64,000 bases of DNA from Billgrantia tianxiuensis (GCF_009834345.1 NZ_CP035042.1:868001-932000); one strand, 5' to 3'. Shown: positions 18,290 to 27,275, numbered from the stretch's first letter. Numbers and translations are program-made. Notes: a model not told the origin generated them from the letters alone.

Positions 18290-19126
18290 ATGCTGCGCGT
18301 GATCGCCACCCTGGCCGGTATCTATGCCCTCGTGGTGCTGCTGGCCTGGTTCTTTCAGGATCGGCTGCTCTATCTGCCGCATATGGGGCGTGAGCATATC
18401 GCTACTCCCGCCGACCTCGGCCTGGCATGGCAGCAAGTCGATCTGGCGACCGAAGACGGCCTGACCCTGGACGCCTGGTGGGTCCCCGTCGAGAACGCTC
18501 GCGGTAGCCTGCTGTTCCTGCATGGCAATGCCGGCAACATTTCCCATCGCCTCGATTCGATCCGGCAGTTTCATCGCCTGGGCCTGTCGGTGCTGATTCT
18601 CGACTACCGTGGCTACGGCCGCAGCGAGGGGCGTCCCTCCGAAGCGGGAACGGCGCAGGATGCCCGGGCCGGCTGGCGCTGGCTGATCGAGCAGAAGGTT
18701 CCTGCCGACCGGATCGTGCTGTTCGGGCGCTCGCTGGGGGCCGCCGTGGCCGCGGAGCTGGCCGCAGCACTGCCCTCCCGGGAGCAACCGGCGGCGCTCA
18801 TCCTCGAATCGCCATTTCGCTCGGTGCCGGCGCTGGGCCAGCGGCTCTACCCCTTCCTGCCGGTGCGTTGGCTGGCGACGCTGGATTATCCCACCGAGCG
18901 TTACGTCAGGCAGATCGAGGCGCCTTTGCTGGTCATCCATAGCCGCGACGATGAGATCATTCCCTATGGCGAGGGAGAGGCGGTCTTCGCCGCTGCCAAC
19001 GAACCCAAGGAGATGCTCACCATTCGCGGCGGTCACAACACCGGTTTTGTCGAAAGCGAGCCGGAGTATTCTGCCTCGATAGACGACTTTCTCTCTCGCC
19101 ATGCCCGCCTGACCCGACAGCCTTGA
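18290..19126 (+). CDS. Membrane-anchored alpha/beta hydrolase (BEM46/ABHD13-like)
   Basis: 278 residues. An N-terminal uncleaved hydrophobic segment (VIATLAGIYALVVLLAWFF) is followed by FQDRLLYLP, typical of this subfamily. The catalytic parts are the oxyanion loop HGNAGN, the nucleophile elbow GRSLGAA (Ser), an acid in HSRDDEIIPY and a His in GGHNTGF. It probably acts as a serine esterase or peptidase at the inner membrane. It closes the tautomerase-creatininase-hydrolase gene set. Confidence 0.9.
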   Translation: MLRVIATLAGIYALVVLLAWFFQDRLLYLPHMGREHIATPADLGLAWQQVDLATEDGLTLDAWWVPVENARGSLLFLHGNAGNISHRLDSIRQFHRLGLSVLILDYRGYGRSEGRPSEAGTAQDARAGWRWLIEQKVPADRIVLFGRSLGAAVAAELAAALPSREQPAALILESPFRSVPALGQRLYPFLPVRWLATLDYPTERYVRQIEAPLLVIHSRDDEIIPYGEGEAVFAAANEPKEMLTIRGGHNTGFVESEPEYSASIDDFLSRHARLTRQP

Positions 19127-19256
19127 TCCAAGTTGCAGGGGTGTGCCCGCGAGGTAAGTGCCGTTTCGCCATGGTGAGTTATCGGGGCAGAGAGTAACGA
19201 TCGTTATCCGCTCATTGCGTCATTGTGTTCCACATTTACCCCTTTCCTCAGCGAAA

Positions 19257-19284
19257 TTGACAGGCCCTCCACGAGTACTATTTT
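19257..19284 (+). promoter_or_regulatory. Possible sigma-70 promoter for the envelope-stress operon
   Basis: TTGACA and TATTTT are separated by 16 bp, about 90 bp before the first gene of the three-gene operon. The motif match is good, but no other evidence is available. Confidence 0.45.
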
Positions 19285-19374
19285 GCGAGTGTCAGCCAGG
19301 CTGCGAGCCTGGTCAGCACAGGGTAAGCCCTTTCGGGGGCGTAGTGACACTTGGCAAAAACATGGAGGTGGCGA

Positions 19375-19830
19375 ATGAGCGATACCCATAGCCGCGCAAG
19401 CCGGGAAGCTGGCGTCGGCAACGACAGTGGCCGGCACGGCCTCGATCGCGAGGAGATCCGCCAGCAGGCCGAGGAGACCCGGGACGAATTGCGCGATGCC
19501 GCCCGGCAGCAGGCCGAAGGACTCATCGACCGTCAGAAGGCGGCAGCGGCCGAACAGGCGGAGAAGGTCTCGACGGTGCTGCACAAGATGGCCGATGAGT
19601 TCGAGCGTCAGGAACAGCCCTATTTTTCCGGTTGCGTCAACGAATTGGCCAAGCGCTCCGATGCCTTCTCGCGCACCCTGCGCGAGCGTGACCTGGAAAC
19701 CCTGCTGGATCAGACACGTCATTACAGTCGGCAGCATCCCGCGTTGTTCATGGGCGGGGCGATCGCGGCAGGCTTCATGCTGTCTCGCTTCCTGCGTAGC
19801 TCCAGCCAGGACGGCACCCAGGGCTACTGA
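19375..19830 (+). CDS. Hypothetical helical protein with C-terminal glycine-rich membrane segment
   Basis: 151 residues from the ATG at 19375 (MSDTHSRASREAG), preceded by GGAGGTGGCGA; the open frame starts at 19351. The body is charged coiled-coil-like helix (REEIRQQAEETRDELRDAAR), and near the C-terminus a hydrophobic glycine-containing stretch (PALFMGGAIAAGFMLSRFL) matches the membrane-anchor style of ElaB/YqjD proteins, which is only a resemblance. First of three genes with the holin-like and DUF3618 proteins. Confidence 0.8.
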   Translation: MSDTHSRASREAGVGNDSGRHGLDREEIRQQAEETRDELRDAARQQAEGLIDRQKAAAAEQAEKVSTVLHKMADEFERQEQPYFSGCVNELAKRSDAFSRTLRERDLETLLDQTRHYSRQHPALFMGGAIAAGFMLSRFLRSSSQDGTQGY

Positions 19831-19895
19831 GTCAGGCCGCGCGAAGCGATGTCATTCGCCGCCGTTACCGCCTAATGGAAGGGAGGTATGACCTC

Positions 19896-20333
19896 ATGGA
19901 AGCGGAAAACAGAATCCGGACGGAAACCTCTACGATTGGGACTCTCTTCTCGAACCTGGCTCACGAAGTCACCGCTCTGGTGCGCAAGGAGTCCGAGCTG
20001 GCCAAGGTCGAAATGAGCGAAAAGACCAGCCAGGCGATGGGCGCACTTGCCTCGATTGCCATCGCCGGCACGGTATTGATGTGTGGCTTTCTGGTGCTCC
20101 TTGCCGCTGCGGTCTTCGGCCTCAATACCGTGCTGCCTCCTGAAACCACCCCTTGGCTCTCCGCCCTCATCGTGGGTGGCGCGGTGGTGGTGATCGGTCT
20201 CGTCATGCTGCAAGCGGGGCGCAAGAAGCTCAAGCGGGAAAACCTGATGCCGACCCGCACCATGGCGAGCTTGCGCCGCGACAGGACACTGACCCAGCAG
20301 CATGGAGAGGCGGTCAAGGAGGAGCTGAAATGA
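19896..20333 (+). CDS. Phage-holin-like membrane protein (DUF1469/YqjE type)
   Basis: 145 residues from the ATG at 19896 (MEAENRIRTETS), with GGGAGG 9 bp upstream; an ATG at 19875 is an alternative. An amphipathic N-terminal helix (LAHEVTALVRKESELAKVE) is followed by two membrane helices (LASIAIAGTVLMCGFLVLL and WLSALIVGGAVVVIGLVML) and a basic tail, as in the DUF1469/holin superfamily. Despite the name, chromosomal members are not phage lysis genes. Its stop overlaps the next start (ATGA), indicating translational coupling. Confidence 0.88.
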   Translation: MEAENRIRTETSTIGTLFSNLAHEVTALVRKESELAKVEMSEKTSQAMGALASIAIAGTVLMCGFLVLLAAAVFGLNTVLPPETTPWLSALIVGGAVVVIGLVMLQAGRKKLKRENLMPTRTMASLRRDRTLTQQHGEAVKEELK

Positions 20334-21412
20334 GCCAGGACGGTCGGCGCCGTTCCGAAGAGATCGAGCACGAGATCTACCAGGCGCGGGCGCGCCTGGA
20401 TGAGACCCTACATCAAATCGAAGAGAGACTTTCTCCCGAGCAGCTTATGAACATGACCTACGATTACCTGCGTCACGGCGGGGCCGAGCGGATCGCCTCC
20501 CGCCTGGGAAGAACGATCAAGGAAAATCCGCTGCCCGTGATGGTGACCGGCATCGGCCTGGGCTGGCTGGTGCTGGCACAGCGCAACTCGCATCACGACC
20601 GCTACGAAGCGCTGCCGCGGCATGCCGGCTATCCCGGCAGCACCATGCCGCAAACCCGCATACCTAACGGTGGCGACATGCCCGGCAGTCATTCCACCGT
20701 CAGCGGGGCCGGCACCACCACGCTGGGGCACGACCCGGCGGCGATGGGGGCCACTCCGCAGCATGGCGCCGGGGCAAATGATCATGGCGGCGGCATGACA
20801 CGCAAGGCGCAGCAGATGGCCCAGGGCATCCGCGACCGCGCCGAGCATCTGGGCGGCCAGGTGAAGGATCGCGCCCAGCACATGGGTGGGCAGGTCCGCG
20901 AGCGTGCCTCGCACCTAGGCGAGCAGCGCCAAGCGGCCATGCACGCCGCGTCGCACCGGGTCCAGGATGTCGGCAGCCAGACCACCCACTTCGTGCAGGA
21001 ACATCCGCTGGTGGCTGGCGCGCTGGGCGTCGCCGTCGGGGCGGTGCTGGGCAGCCTGTTCTCACCGACGCGCGTCGAGAACCGTCACTTGGGCGAGGTG
21101 CGCGACCGGGCCGTGCATCGCGCCGAGGAGCTTGGCCAGGAGCAACTGGAACGAGCCGAGGAAAAGATTCACGAGACCGCCGAACGGGTCAAGGAAGAGG
21201 CGCGCTCGGCCCAGTCGTCGAACTCGGCCTACGTGGAGAATGCCTCCAGCGAAGAGCGCTTCGCCAAGGCCGGCGCTGAGCGTACTGGCAGCATGGAAAG
21301 CACTTCCCGGGGCCCCGAGAGCCCTCGGGACGAAGCGGCGAAGAAGGGCGGCTCCAATGCGCCCGACGACAAGCCGCAAGGCGGCGGTTCATCGCCCTCG
21401 AAGGGTAGCTGA
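20330..21412 (+). CDS. DUF3618 protein with LEA-like repeats
   Basis: 360 residues from the ATG in the ATGA overlap at 20330. The N-terminus matches DUF3618 (EIEHEIYQARARLDETLHQI, then ENPLPVMVTGIGLGWL as membrane segment). A Gly/Pro/Met-rich linker leads to tandem 11-residue helical repeats (RDRAEHLGGQV, KDRAQHMGGQV, RERASHLGEQR), a pattern like late-embryogenesis-abundant proteins, then a second membrane-like segment (PLVAGALGVAVGAVLGSLF) and a charged, disordered tail. Together with the two upstream membrane proteins it probably protects the envelope under osmotic or desiccation stress; this is inference from composition. Confidence 0.85.
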   Translation: MSQDGRRRSEEIEHEIYQARARLDETLHQIEERLSPEQLMNMTYDYLRHGGAERIASRLGRTIKENPLPVMVTGIGLGWLVLAQRNSHHDRYEALPRHAGYPGSTMPQTRIPNGGDMPGSHSTVSGAGTTTLGHDPAAMGATPQHGAGANDHGGGMTRKAQQMAQGIRDRAEHLGGQVKDRAQHMGGQVRERASHLGEQRQAAMHAASHRVQDVGSQTTHFVQEHPLVAGALGVAVGAVLGSLFSPTRVENRHLGEVRDRAVHRAEELGQEQLERAEEKIHETAERVKEEARSAQSSNSAYVENASSEERFAKAGAERTGSMESTSRGPESPRDEAAKKGGSNAPDDKPQGGGSSPSKGS

Positions 21413-21436
21413 AACCCCGCCGAAATAGCGACAGCT

Positions 21437-21465
21437 GCCGCGCCGGGCCGTCAGGCCGGCGCGGC
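21437..21465. terminator. Hairpin between convergent genes
   Basis: A 10-bp perfect GC stem (GCCGCGCCGG and its complement, 9-nt loop) lies between the DUF3618 gene and the YebC-family gene. There is no T tract. Confidence 0.5.
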
Positions 21466-21474
21466 GGCGTTGCG

Positions 21475-22196
21475 TCAGGATGCCACTTCGGCGTTGTGGA
21501 AGACGTTCTGTACGTCGTCCAGGTCGTTGAGAGTGTCGAGCAGCTTTTCGAACAAGGCGACGTCGTCGCCCTCGACCGTCGTGGTGGTCTGCGGCACGAA
21601 CTGGATTTCGTCGACCTCGAACTCGATCTCGCCGAGGGCATCGATCAAGGCCTGCTTGGCCTTGGCGTACTCGGTGTGCGGAGCGAAGACGGTGATCCGG
21701 CCTTCCTCGTTCTCGATGTCGGTCACGTCGACATCGGCTTCCATCAAGGCTTCCAGTGCCGCTTCCTCGTCGCTGCCGGCGAAGGCGAGGATGGCACAGT
21801 GGTCGAACATGTGGCTGACGCTGCCCGGCGTGCCGAGCTTGCTCTTGGCCTTGTTGAAGCAGGCGCGCACGTCGCCGAAGGTACGGTTGGGGTTGTCGGT
21901 CAGGCAGTCGACGATGACCATGCAATTGCCTGGGCCGAAGCCCTCGTAGCGCGCCGGTGAGTAGTCTTCGCCCCCACGCCGCTGGCCTTGTCGAGCGCCT
22001 TCTCGATCACGTGGCTGGGCACCTGGTCCTTCTTGGCGCGCTCGATCAGCCCGCGCAATGTCAGGTTGCCGTTGGGATCGGTGCCGCCCTGCTTGGCGCA
22101 GACATAAATCTCGCGCCCGTACTTGCTGTACACCTTGGTCTTGGCGGCGGCCGTCTTGGCCATGGATTCCTTGCGGTTCTGAAAGGCCCTGCCCAT
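21475..22196 (-). CDS. YebC/PmpR family protein, YeeN-like (broken by 1-bp deletion)
   Basis: Starts [14 protein letters not shown] at 22196 after AGGA. The N-terminal domain ([35 protein letters not shown]) and the C-terminal domains ([35 protein letters not shown]) are in different frames; one added base at the C5 run 21971-21975 joins them through [14 protein letters not shown] and gives 240 residues, exactly the family size. The N-terminus lacking the GHSKW of YebC and the overall pattern point to the YeeN branch. Members act as transcription regulators or as ribosome factors relieving stalls. Confidence 0.88.
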
Positions 22197-22340
22197 AACG
22201 TTGTCCTGTTGCATCGGATACGAGGCTGGATTCTACGAAACCGGCCAGCCCTGGAACAGCCCTATTTCGCCTCGATGACGGCTGGCGTGATGTGGGGCAT
22301 GGCTACACTGTCCGATACACCCATCACCGCGGAGCCCGTC

Positions 22341-23546
22341 ATGGATCACCTTCAGTACCGCCATGCCCTGGCGGCGCAGCTCGAAGCCAGTGAACTGGCC
22401 TTTCCGGTGAGCGAGTTCGAGGCTCGCCTGGCCAGGGTGCGCGACGCCATGCGCGAGGCGGGGCTGGACGCCCTGCTGCTGACGGACCCCGCCGATATCT
22501 ACTATCTGACCGGCTACAACACCTTCGAGGTTTCGGTGCATACCTGCCTCGTCTGCTCGGCCGAGCGGTTGGTGCTGCAGGTACCCTCCATCGAGACCGG
22601 GCCGGCGGTGGTCACCGCTCGTGTCGATGAGCTGCTGGGTTATCGCTGGGAGGGCATCGGCGAGGTGATCGAGCCCTTGGCCGAGACCTTGGCGCCTTTT
22701 CAGGCCATTGGCCTGGATCTTTACGGGGCGGGTCTGCGCCATGGCGTGCTCCGCGAATTGCAGTCGCGCCTGGGCGTCGAGCGCTTCCGCGACGATGGCG
22801 GCGAGCTGCTCGACCGCATTCGTATCGTCAAGAGCGAGGCGGAACTCGCCTGCCTGCGGCAGAGTGCCCGGATCACTTCCCTAGGACTCGCAGCCGCCGC
22901 GCGGGTCATCGCCCCCGGCATGGCGGACGGCGACGTGGCGGCCGAAGGTGCACGGGCCATGCTGGCGGCCGGCAGCGAGTTCATGAGCATGCAGCCCATC
23001 GTCACCAGCGGCCGGCGCATCAGCGTGATCCACCTCAATCATCAGCGCCAACAAATCGCCCGGGACGAGCCGGTGTTCCTGGAGTTCGGCTCCGCCTACC
23101 GGCGCTACACCGCGCCGATGATGAAGACCGTCGTGGCAGGTGGCGCCAGCCGCGAGATGCTGGTGCTGCGCGATGTGTGTCGCGATCTCTTCGAGGCCCT
23201 CGTCGCCACGATGCGACCCGGCAGTACCTTCGACGATGCCGCCCGGGCCGCCGAGGCGGTGCTGGCGCCCCACGCCGAGCGGGTGTTCTTCTCGGGGGTG
23301 TTCGGCTATGCCGTGGGTGCGCAGTTTCCGCCCAGCTGGGTCGAAGGCAGCGGCTACATCGCCCGTGGCCAGGTGCGTGAATTCGAGGCCGACATGGTCT
23401 TCCACCTGCCGCTCTGCCTGCGCGTGCCCGGGCAGTGGGGCATCGGTCTCAGCGATACCGTGCGAGTCACGCCACGCGGAGGCGAGCCCCTTACCGACAA
23501 CGACTGGATGCTGGGCGGGGTAGAGGCGGCTGGAGGGCCTGGATGA
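22341..23546 (+). CDS. M24-fold hydrolase (creatinase/ectoine hydrolase-like), metal ligands absent
   Basis: 401 residues from the ATG at 22341 (MDHLQYRHALAAQ), with GGAG upstream; the frame stays open to 21957, but that part overlaps the yebC-like gene. It has an N-terminal creatinase domain (LDALLLTDPADIYYLTGYNTF) and a C-terminal pita-bread domain. The five metal ligands of M24 peptidases are not conserved: the first Asp is Glu in VFLEFG, the second is Ala in RRYTAPMMK, and the His position reads GYAVGAQFPPSW. The same pattern occurs in metal-independent DoeA/EutD ectoine hydrolases and creatinase, so a small amide substrate is likelier than peptides. No doeB-like partner is adjacent. Confidence 0.85.
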   Translation: MDHLQYRHALAAQLEASELAFPVSEFEARLARVRDAMREAGLDALLLTDPADIYYLTGYNTFEVSVHTCLVCSAERLVLQVPSIETGPAVVTARVDELLGYRWEGIGEVIEPLAETLAPFQAIGLDLYGAGLRHGVLRELQSRLGVERFRDDGGELLDRIRIVKSEAELACLRQSARITSLGLAAAARVIAPGMADGDVAAEGARAMLAAGSEFMSMQPIVTSGRRISVIHLNHQRQQIARDEPVFLEFGSAYRRYTAPMMKTVVAGGASREMLVLRDVCRDLFEALVATMRPGSTFDDAARAAEAVLAPHAERVFFSGVFGYAVGAQFPPSWVEGSGYIARGQVREFEADMVFHLPLCLRVPGQWGIGLSDTVRVTPRGGEPLTDNDWMLGGVEAAGGPG

Positions 23547-23562
23547 TCGAAGCCAACGGAAG

Positions 23563-23586
23563 CCTGGCCCACGGTGGTGGGCCAGG
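23563..23586. terminator. Hairpin between convergent genes
   Basis: A 10-bp perfect stem (CCTGGCCCAC and its complement, loop GGTG) lies between the M24-fold gene and the FAD oxidoreductase gene. Confidence 0.5.
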
Positions 23587-23590
23587 TGCG

Positions 23591-25030
23591 TCATGCCGAC
23601 TGGGCAAACGATAATGGTGCGATGTTCTGATTGATACGGAACAGATTGTCTGGGTCGTACTGCTGTTTGAGCTGCTGCAGCCTGAGGTAGTTCTGCGAGT
23701 AGGCGCTGTCGACGCGGCTGCTCTCGTCTTCGGTGAAGAAGTTGACGTAGCCACCGCCAGTGGCGAACGGCGTGGTGTCGTGGAAGACCTGGCGCGCCCA
23801 GTTGCGAATGGCATCGTCGTCGGCGGGATCCTGCCAACGTCCATGCACGTTCATCATGAAGTTGGCGTTGCGTCCGGCGTAAGCGGTGTCGGCTTCGTCG
23901 ACGTCGCTCATGGCTCCACCCAACTGAGCGATAAAGGTTTCACACTCGGGGCCTGGCAGCGTTTCCACGCCCTGGATCACGGCGTCGATCAAGCCATCGC
24001 TGACCTCGACGAAGTTATGCGACTTCCAGTAATTCCGGGCACCCGGTGCGAGCAACGGGTCGAACGCGGTCTGGAACCCGGCGTAGGGCTGTCGACCCAG
24101 CATGCTACCGAGCGGATCGCCGAAGTCGAGGACCTTGGCGGCCAGGCGCTCGCCCGCTTCGAGATCGCCGTGGCACAGCAGGGCGAAAACGACGACTTCC
24201 TTCCCGTGAGCCGATTCCGGCAGGAAGGGCAAGGGAGGGGCTTGTCGCATGACCGCCCATACGCTGAGTTCGCGAGGGGCAGCAGCGGCAAAGTCGCGCC
24301 AGGCCTTCAGCACCTGCCTGGCCTGAGCGAAGGGGTACACCACCAGGCCGGCGTACACCTCGGGTCCTATGGGATGCAGTTGGAATTCGAAAGAGGTGAC
24401 CACGCCAAAATTGCCGCCGCCGCCGCGAATGGCCCAGAACAGATCCGCTTCCTGGTTGGCGGAGACGACGCGCAGTTGGCCATCGGCGGTCACGATATCG
24501 GCGGACAGCAAGTTATCCACCGTCAGGCCATGCTGCCTTGTCAGCCAGCCGAAGCCACCGCCTAGACACAGTCCGGCGACTCCCGTGGTCGAGTTGATAC
24601 CCAATGGTGTGGCGAGCCCAAACGCTTGGGCTTCATGATCGACGTCTCCCAGCAGGGCGCCAGCGCCGACACGAGCGGTGCGCTGAGCGGGATCGACCCG
24701 TACCTGGCGCATCTGCGATAGGTCTATCGTCAAGGAGCCGTCGGCGATGGCATTGCCGGCGATGTGGTGGCCGCCACTGCGCACGCTGAGCAGCATGCGG
24801 CGCTGGCGTGCGAAATCGACCGCCTGACGAACGTCCCGCGCTCCCAGGCAGCGGGCGATGAGGGTGGGATGACGATCGACCATGCCGTTCCAGACGCGAC
24901 GCGCCTGGTCGTATTCGTTATCGGCCGCGGTGAGCACCGTGCCTCGAATTTGTTGCGAAAAGGCCTCGACTTCGCCTGGGTCCAGCGAAGCCAAGCCCCC
25001 GTCCAGGGTGCGATAAGTCAGGGGATGCAT
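23591..25030 (-). CDS. FAD-linked oxidoreductase, berberine-bridge-enzyme type
   Basis: 479 residues from the ATG at 25030 (MHPLTYRTLDGG), preceded by AAGGAGAT. The PCMH-type FAD domain shows LLSVRSGGHH, where the His forms the 8-alpha flavin bond in the family, and GLCLGGGFGWLTRQHGL, where the Cys may form the second (6-S) bond. The BBE C-terminal motif YVNFF...YDPDNLFRINQNI is intact. No signal peptide is visible, so it is cytoplasmic. Enzymes of this group oxidise sugars, alcohols or alkaloids with oxygen. The divergent AraC gene is its likely regulator. Confidence 0.9.
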   Translation of the reverse strand: MHPLTYRTLDGGLASLDPGEVEAFSQQIRGTVLTAADNEYDQARRVWNGMVDRHPTLIARCLGARDVRQAVDFARQRRMLLSVRSGGHHIAGNAIADGSLTIDLSQMRQVRVDPAQRTARVGAGALLGDVDHEAQAFGLATPLGINSTTGVAGLCLGGGFGWLTRQHGLTVDNLLSADIVTADGQLRVVSANQEADLFWAIRGGGGNFGVVTSFEFQLHPIGPEVYAGLVVYPFAQARQVLKAWRDFAAAAPRELSVWAVMRQAPPLPFLPESAHGKEVVVFALLCHGDLEAGERLAAKVLDFGDPLGSMLGRQPYAGFQTAFDPLLAPGARNYWKSHNFVEVSDGLIDAVIQGVETLPGPECETFIAQLGGAMSDVDEADTAYAGRNANFMMNVHGRWQDPADDDAIRNWARQVFHDTTPFATGGGYVNFFTEDESSRVDSAYSQNYLRLQQLKQQYDPDNLFRINQNIAPLSFAQSA

Positions 25031-25236
25031 GCAGATCTCCTTGCTGACGGGCTGGCAGCTGTTATGTGAATTGATGCTGCGAAAGTCATTATGGAGTTTC
25101 GTTACGCTGTCCGACTGACTGGAACTCCATGGTACTTGCCCGGGAATCCGGTTTCTCATGGCGAGCCGCGACTGCATCCGCAATACTGGGTAGGCAGGGC
25201 ACAACCCCTCTCGACACAGCCCTGTACGGGGCTACG

Positions 25237-26259
25237 ATGAGACAGGACACCTTGTCTGAAGTATTGCGTTGCGTGCGGCTGCGAGGCGTGGCCTTCTACC
25301 GCATCGTGGGCGACGCTAGCTGGGTCAGCGAGGCATCGACAGCCGTCGAGCTTGCAGAGCCGGTCATGCCCGGTGTCGAACATGTCATGGTCTGCCACAT
25401 TCTGACCCATGGTCATTGCTGGGCCTCGGTGATCGGCGAGCCGCCGGTGGCCATGCATGAAGGGGACGTGGCGGTATTTCCACGTGGCGACCCGCATGCG
25501 ATGTCTAGCGAGCCTGGGCTGCGGGGGAGGGGCAGGCTTCATCGTCAGGTGTATGCCGAACCGTTGCCCGACGATTTCGATCAGCGTGTGACAGTGCTGC
25601 GCATGCTACGTCTGGAGCCCATGTGGAAGCGGCACGGTGCCACCTTGATTTGCGGCTTTTTCGGTTGCGATACGACTCCCTTCAACCCTCTGCTGAACAG
25701 CTTGCCATCACTGATGCATGTTCCCGCCAGGCGCGGGGGCGACCGCGATTGGCTAATCCATTTCGCTCGCTTTGCCCTGGCCGAATCCATCCAAGAACGG
25801 CCAGGGGGCGACGTGCTGCTAGAGCGTCTCAGCGAGGCCATGTTCGTCGAACTGATGCGGCGCTATCTTGAAACGATGCCCGAAGGCCAATCGACCTGGC
25901 TGGCTGGCCTGCAGGACCGGTATGTCGGTCGCGCCCTGACATTGTTGCACCAGTGTCCTGGCGACCCCTGGACGATAGAAAAGCTTGCCGATCGCACCGG
26001 GCTGTCGCGCTCGGCCCTGCATGAACGCTTTGCTCGCTTTACGGGCCATGCCCCGATGCATTACCTAGCGAAATGGCGCATGCAGGTAGCGGCCGGCCTG
26101 CTGCGTCACACCCGGGCCTCGGTAGCCTCGATTGCCCTCGAGGTGGGTTACGAGTCGGAAGCCGCCTTCAGCCGTGCCTTTCGTCGTGAAACCAACTTGC
26201 CTCCTGCAGCATGGAGGCGGCGACAGTCCCGGCTGAGCCAAAAACAGCCACTATACTGA
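25237..26259 (+). CDS. AraC-family transcriptional regulator, cupin_6 type
   Basis: 340 residues from the ATG at 25237 (MRQDTLSEVLRCVRLRG); an upstream GTG-rich extension to 25129 overlaps the promoter region and is rejected. N-terminal cupin (HCWASVIGEPPVAMHEGDV, FPRGDPHAMSS) and C-terminal double helix-turn-helix (LADRTGLSRSALHERF; VGYESEAAFSRAFRRE). It is divergent from the BBE-type oxidoreductase with 206 bp between starts, the classical layout for a local regulator. It resembles the AraC genes at 1 and 53748 in domain arrangement. Confidence 0.9.
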   Translation: MRQDTLSEVLRCVRLRGVAFYRIVGDASWVSEASTAVELAEPVMPGVEHVMVCHILTHGHCWASVIGEPPVAMHEGDVAVFPRGDPHAMSSEPGLRGRGRLHRQVYAEPLPDDFDQRVTVLRMLRLEPMWKRHGATLICGFFGCDTTPFNPLLNSLPSLMHVPARRGGDRDWLIHFARFALAESIQERPGGDVLLERLSEAMFVELMRRYLETMPEGQSTWLAGLQDRYVGRALTLLHQCPGDPWTIEKLADRTGLSRSALHERFARFTGHAPMHYLAKWRMQVAAGLLRHTRASVASIALEVGYESEAAFSRAFRRETNLPPAAWRRRQSRLSQKQPLY

Positions 26260-26268
26260 AGGCACGCG

Positions 26269-26293
26269 GGCGAGCCTGCGTCGACGGCTCGCC
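26269..26293 (+). terminator. Hairpin after the AraC gene
   Basis: An 8-bp stem (GGCGAGCC and its complement, 9-nt loop) 9 bp after the stop; there is no clear T tract. Confidence 0.4.
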
Positions 26294-26327
26294 AGACGCC
26301 ACCACAGCCAAGTAGTGGGAGGAAGCC

Positions 26328-26549
26328 ATGACGCAGACCGTAACGGCGACTTATCATGATCTGATGAAAGCCACCAATGCCTACGATGAACTCGTCTCCG
26401 AGGGCTTTCCGCGCGAAAAGCTCTACTTCGACAAGGAAGCCCATCAGGTCAAGGTAATCGTGCCGGACACCGCAAAATCCGGCGCGGAGCAGATCCTCAG
26501 CCGTCATCAGCCGGACGATCTATGGGCTCGCCCCTACGAGACGCAGTGA
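26328..26549 (+). CDS. Small hypothetical protein
   Basis: A 73-residue protein starting MTQTVTATYHDLMKATNAYD behind GGGAGGAAG. One alpha-beta unit is visible: a helix (ATNAYDELVSEGFPREK) and a strand (HQVKVIVPDT) followed by a helix (KSGAEQILSRH). The pattern resembles small stress or signal-binding domains, in which a helix follows a T-x-x-x-A-Y-D start, but I recognise no named family. It ends 29 bp from the convergent GST gene. Confidence 0.75.
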   Translation: MTQTVTATYHDLMKATNAYDELVSEGFPREKLYFDKEAHQVKVIVPDTAKSGAEQILSRHQPDDLWARPYETQ

Positions 26550-26578
26550 CTCGTGCTGGCGCCATGGGGGAGCACGGC

Positions 26579-27199
26579 TCAGCCGTGGCGGTGCATGGCC
26601 TCGTTATCGAGTGAGTTGGCGCGGCGATAGGCCTCGCGGTCACTGACCCGCGCCCAATAATCGACGAAGGCGGGACACGACTCCAGGCTGCCGAACTGCA
26701 GCCCCCAGCCGATGTGCGAGCCGAGATAGACATCGGCCGCAGAGAAGTGAGGGCCGACAATGTACTCGTGCGCGCTGACGGCTATCTCCAGGGTTTCCAG
26801 TACCGCCTCGATGCTACCATAGCCGACACGGCCCTGCTGCGTGATGTTGGGCTCCATGCCCAGGTCTCGATCCGTGATCGCGGCTTCCAGCGGGCCGGCG
26901 GCGAAGAACAGCCAGCGATAGTAGGCGCCGCGCTCGGCGAGTGGCGGCGCCAGGTCGGCATCGGGAAAGGCATCGGCCAGGTAGGCGCAGATGGCGGCAC
27001 ACTCGGTCACCACCGTTTCGCCGTGTCGTATGGCAGGCACCTTGCCCATGGGATTGATGGCGAGGTATTCGGGCGCCTTCATGGTGGGGCCGAATTCCAC
27101 GATCTCGGTGCGATAGGGGGCACCGATCTCTTCGAGCATCCAACGGGCTATGCGCCCTCGGGACATGGGATTGGTATAGAGAATCAGCGAATCGTTCAT
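26579..27199 (-). CDS. Glutathione S-transferase
   Basis: A 206-residue GST. The thioredoxin-like N-domain contains LYTNPMSRGRIARWMLEEIG, where Ser near residue 13 is the likely glutathione-activating residue, the cis-Pro motif GKVPAIRHG and TECAAICAYLAD for glutathione gamma-glutamyl contact. The all-helical C-domain has the FSAADVYLGSHIGWG capping motif. It lies next to soxR on the same strand with 76 bp between them, in keeping with a detoxification role under redox stress. Confidence 0.9.
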   Translation of the reverse strand: MNDSLILYTNPMSRGRIARWMLEEIGAPYRTEIVEFGPTMKAPEYLAINPMGKVPAIRHGETVVTECAAICAYLADAFPDADLAPPLAERGAYYRWLFFAAGPLEAAITDRDLGMEPNITQQGRVGYGSIEAVLETLEIAVSAHEYIVGPHFSAADVYLGSHIGWGLQFGSLESCPAFVDYWARVSDREAYRRANSLDNEAMHRHG

Positions 27200-27275
27200 G
27201 ACGGGTCCCTCCAGGCGCGCTTAACACAAGATAGCAGCTCCCGTCCTTAACGTAACTGAGCGGTTAAACGATGGT

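Noticed and set aside
17780..19102. A 440-residue minus-strand open frame
   Set aside because: It lies opposite the creatininase and hydrolase genes, has no recognisable domain and no ribosome site; it is a GC-codon shadow.
21957..22340. A 128-residue N-terminal extension of the M24-fold protein
   Set aside because: It is antisense to the yebC-like gene; the creatinase domain starts at the ATG at 22341, which has a ribosome site.
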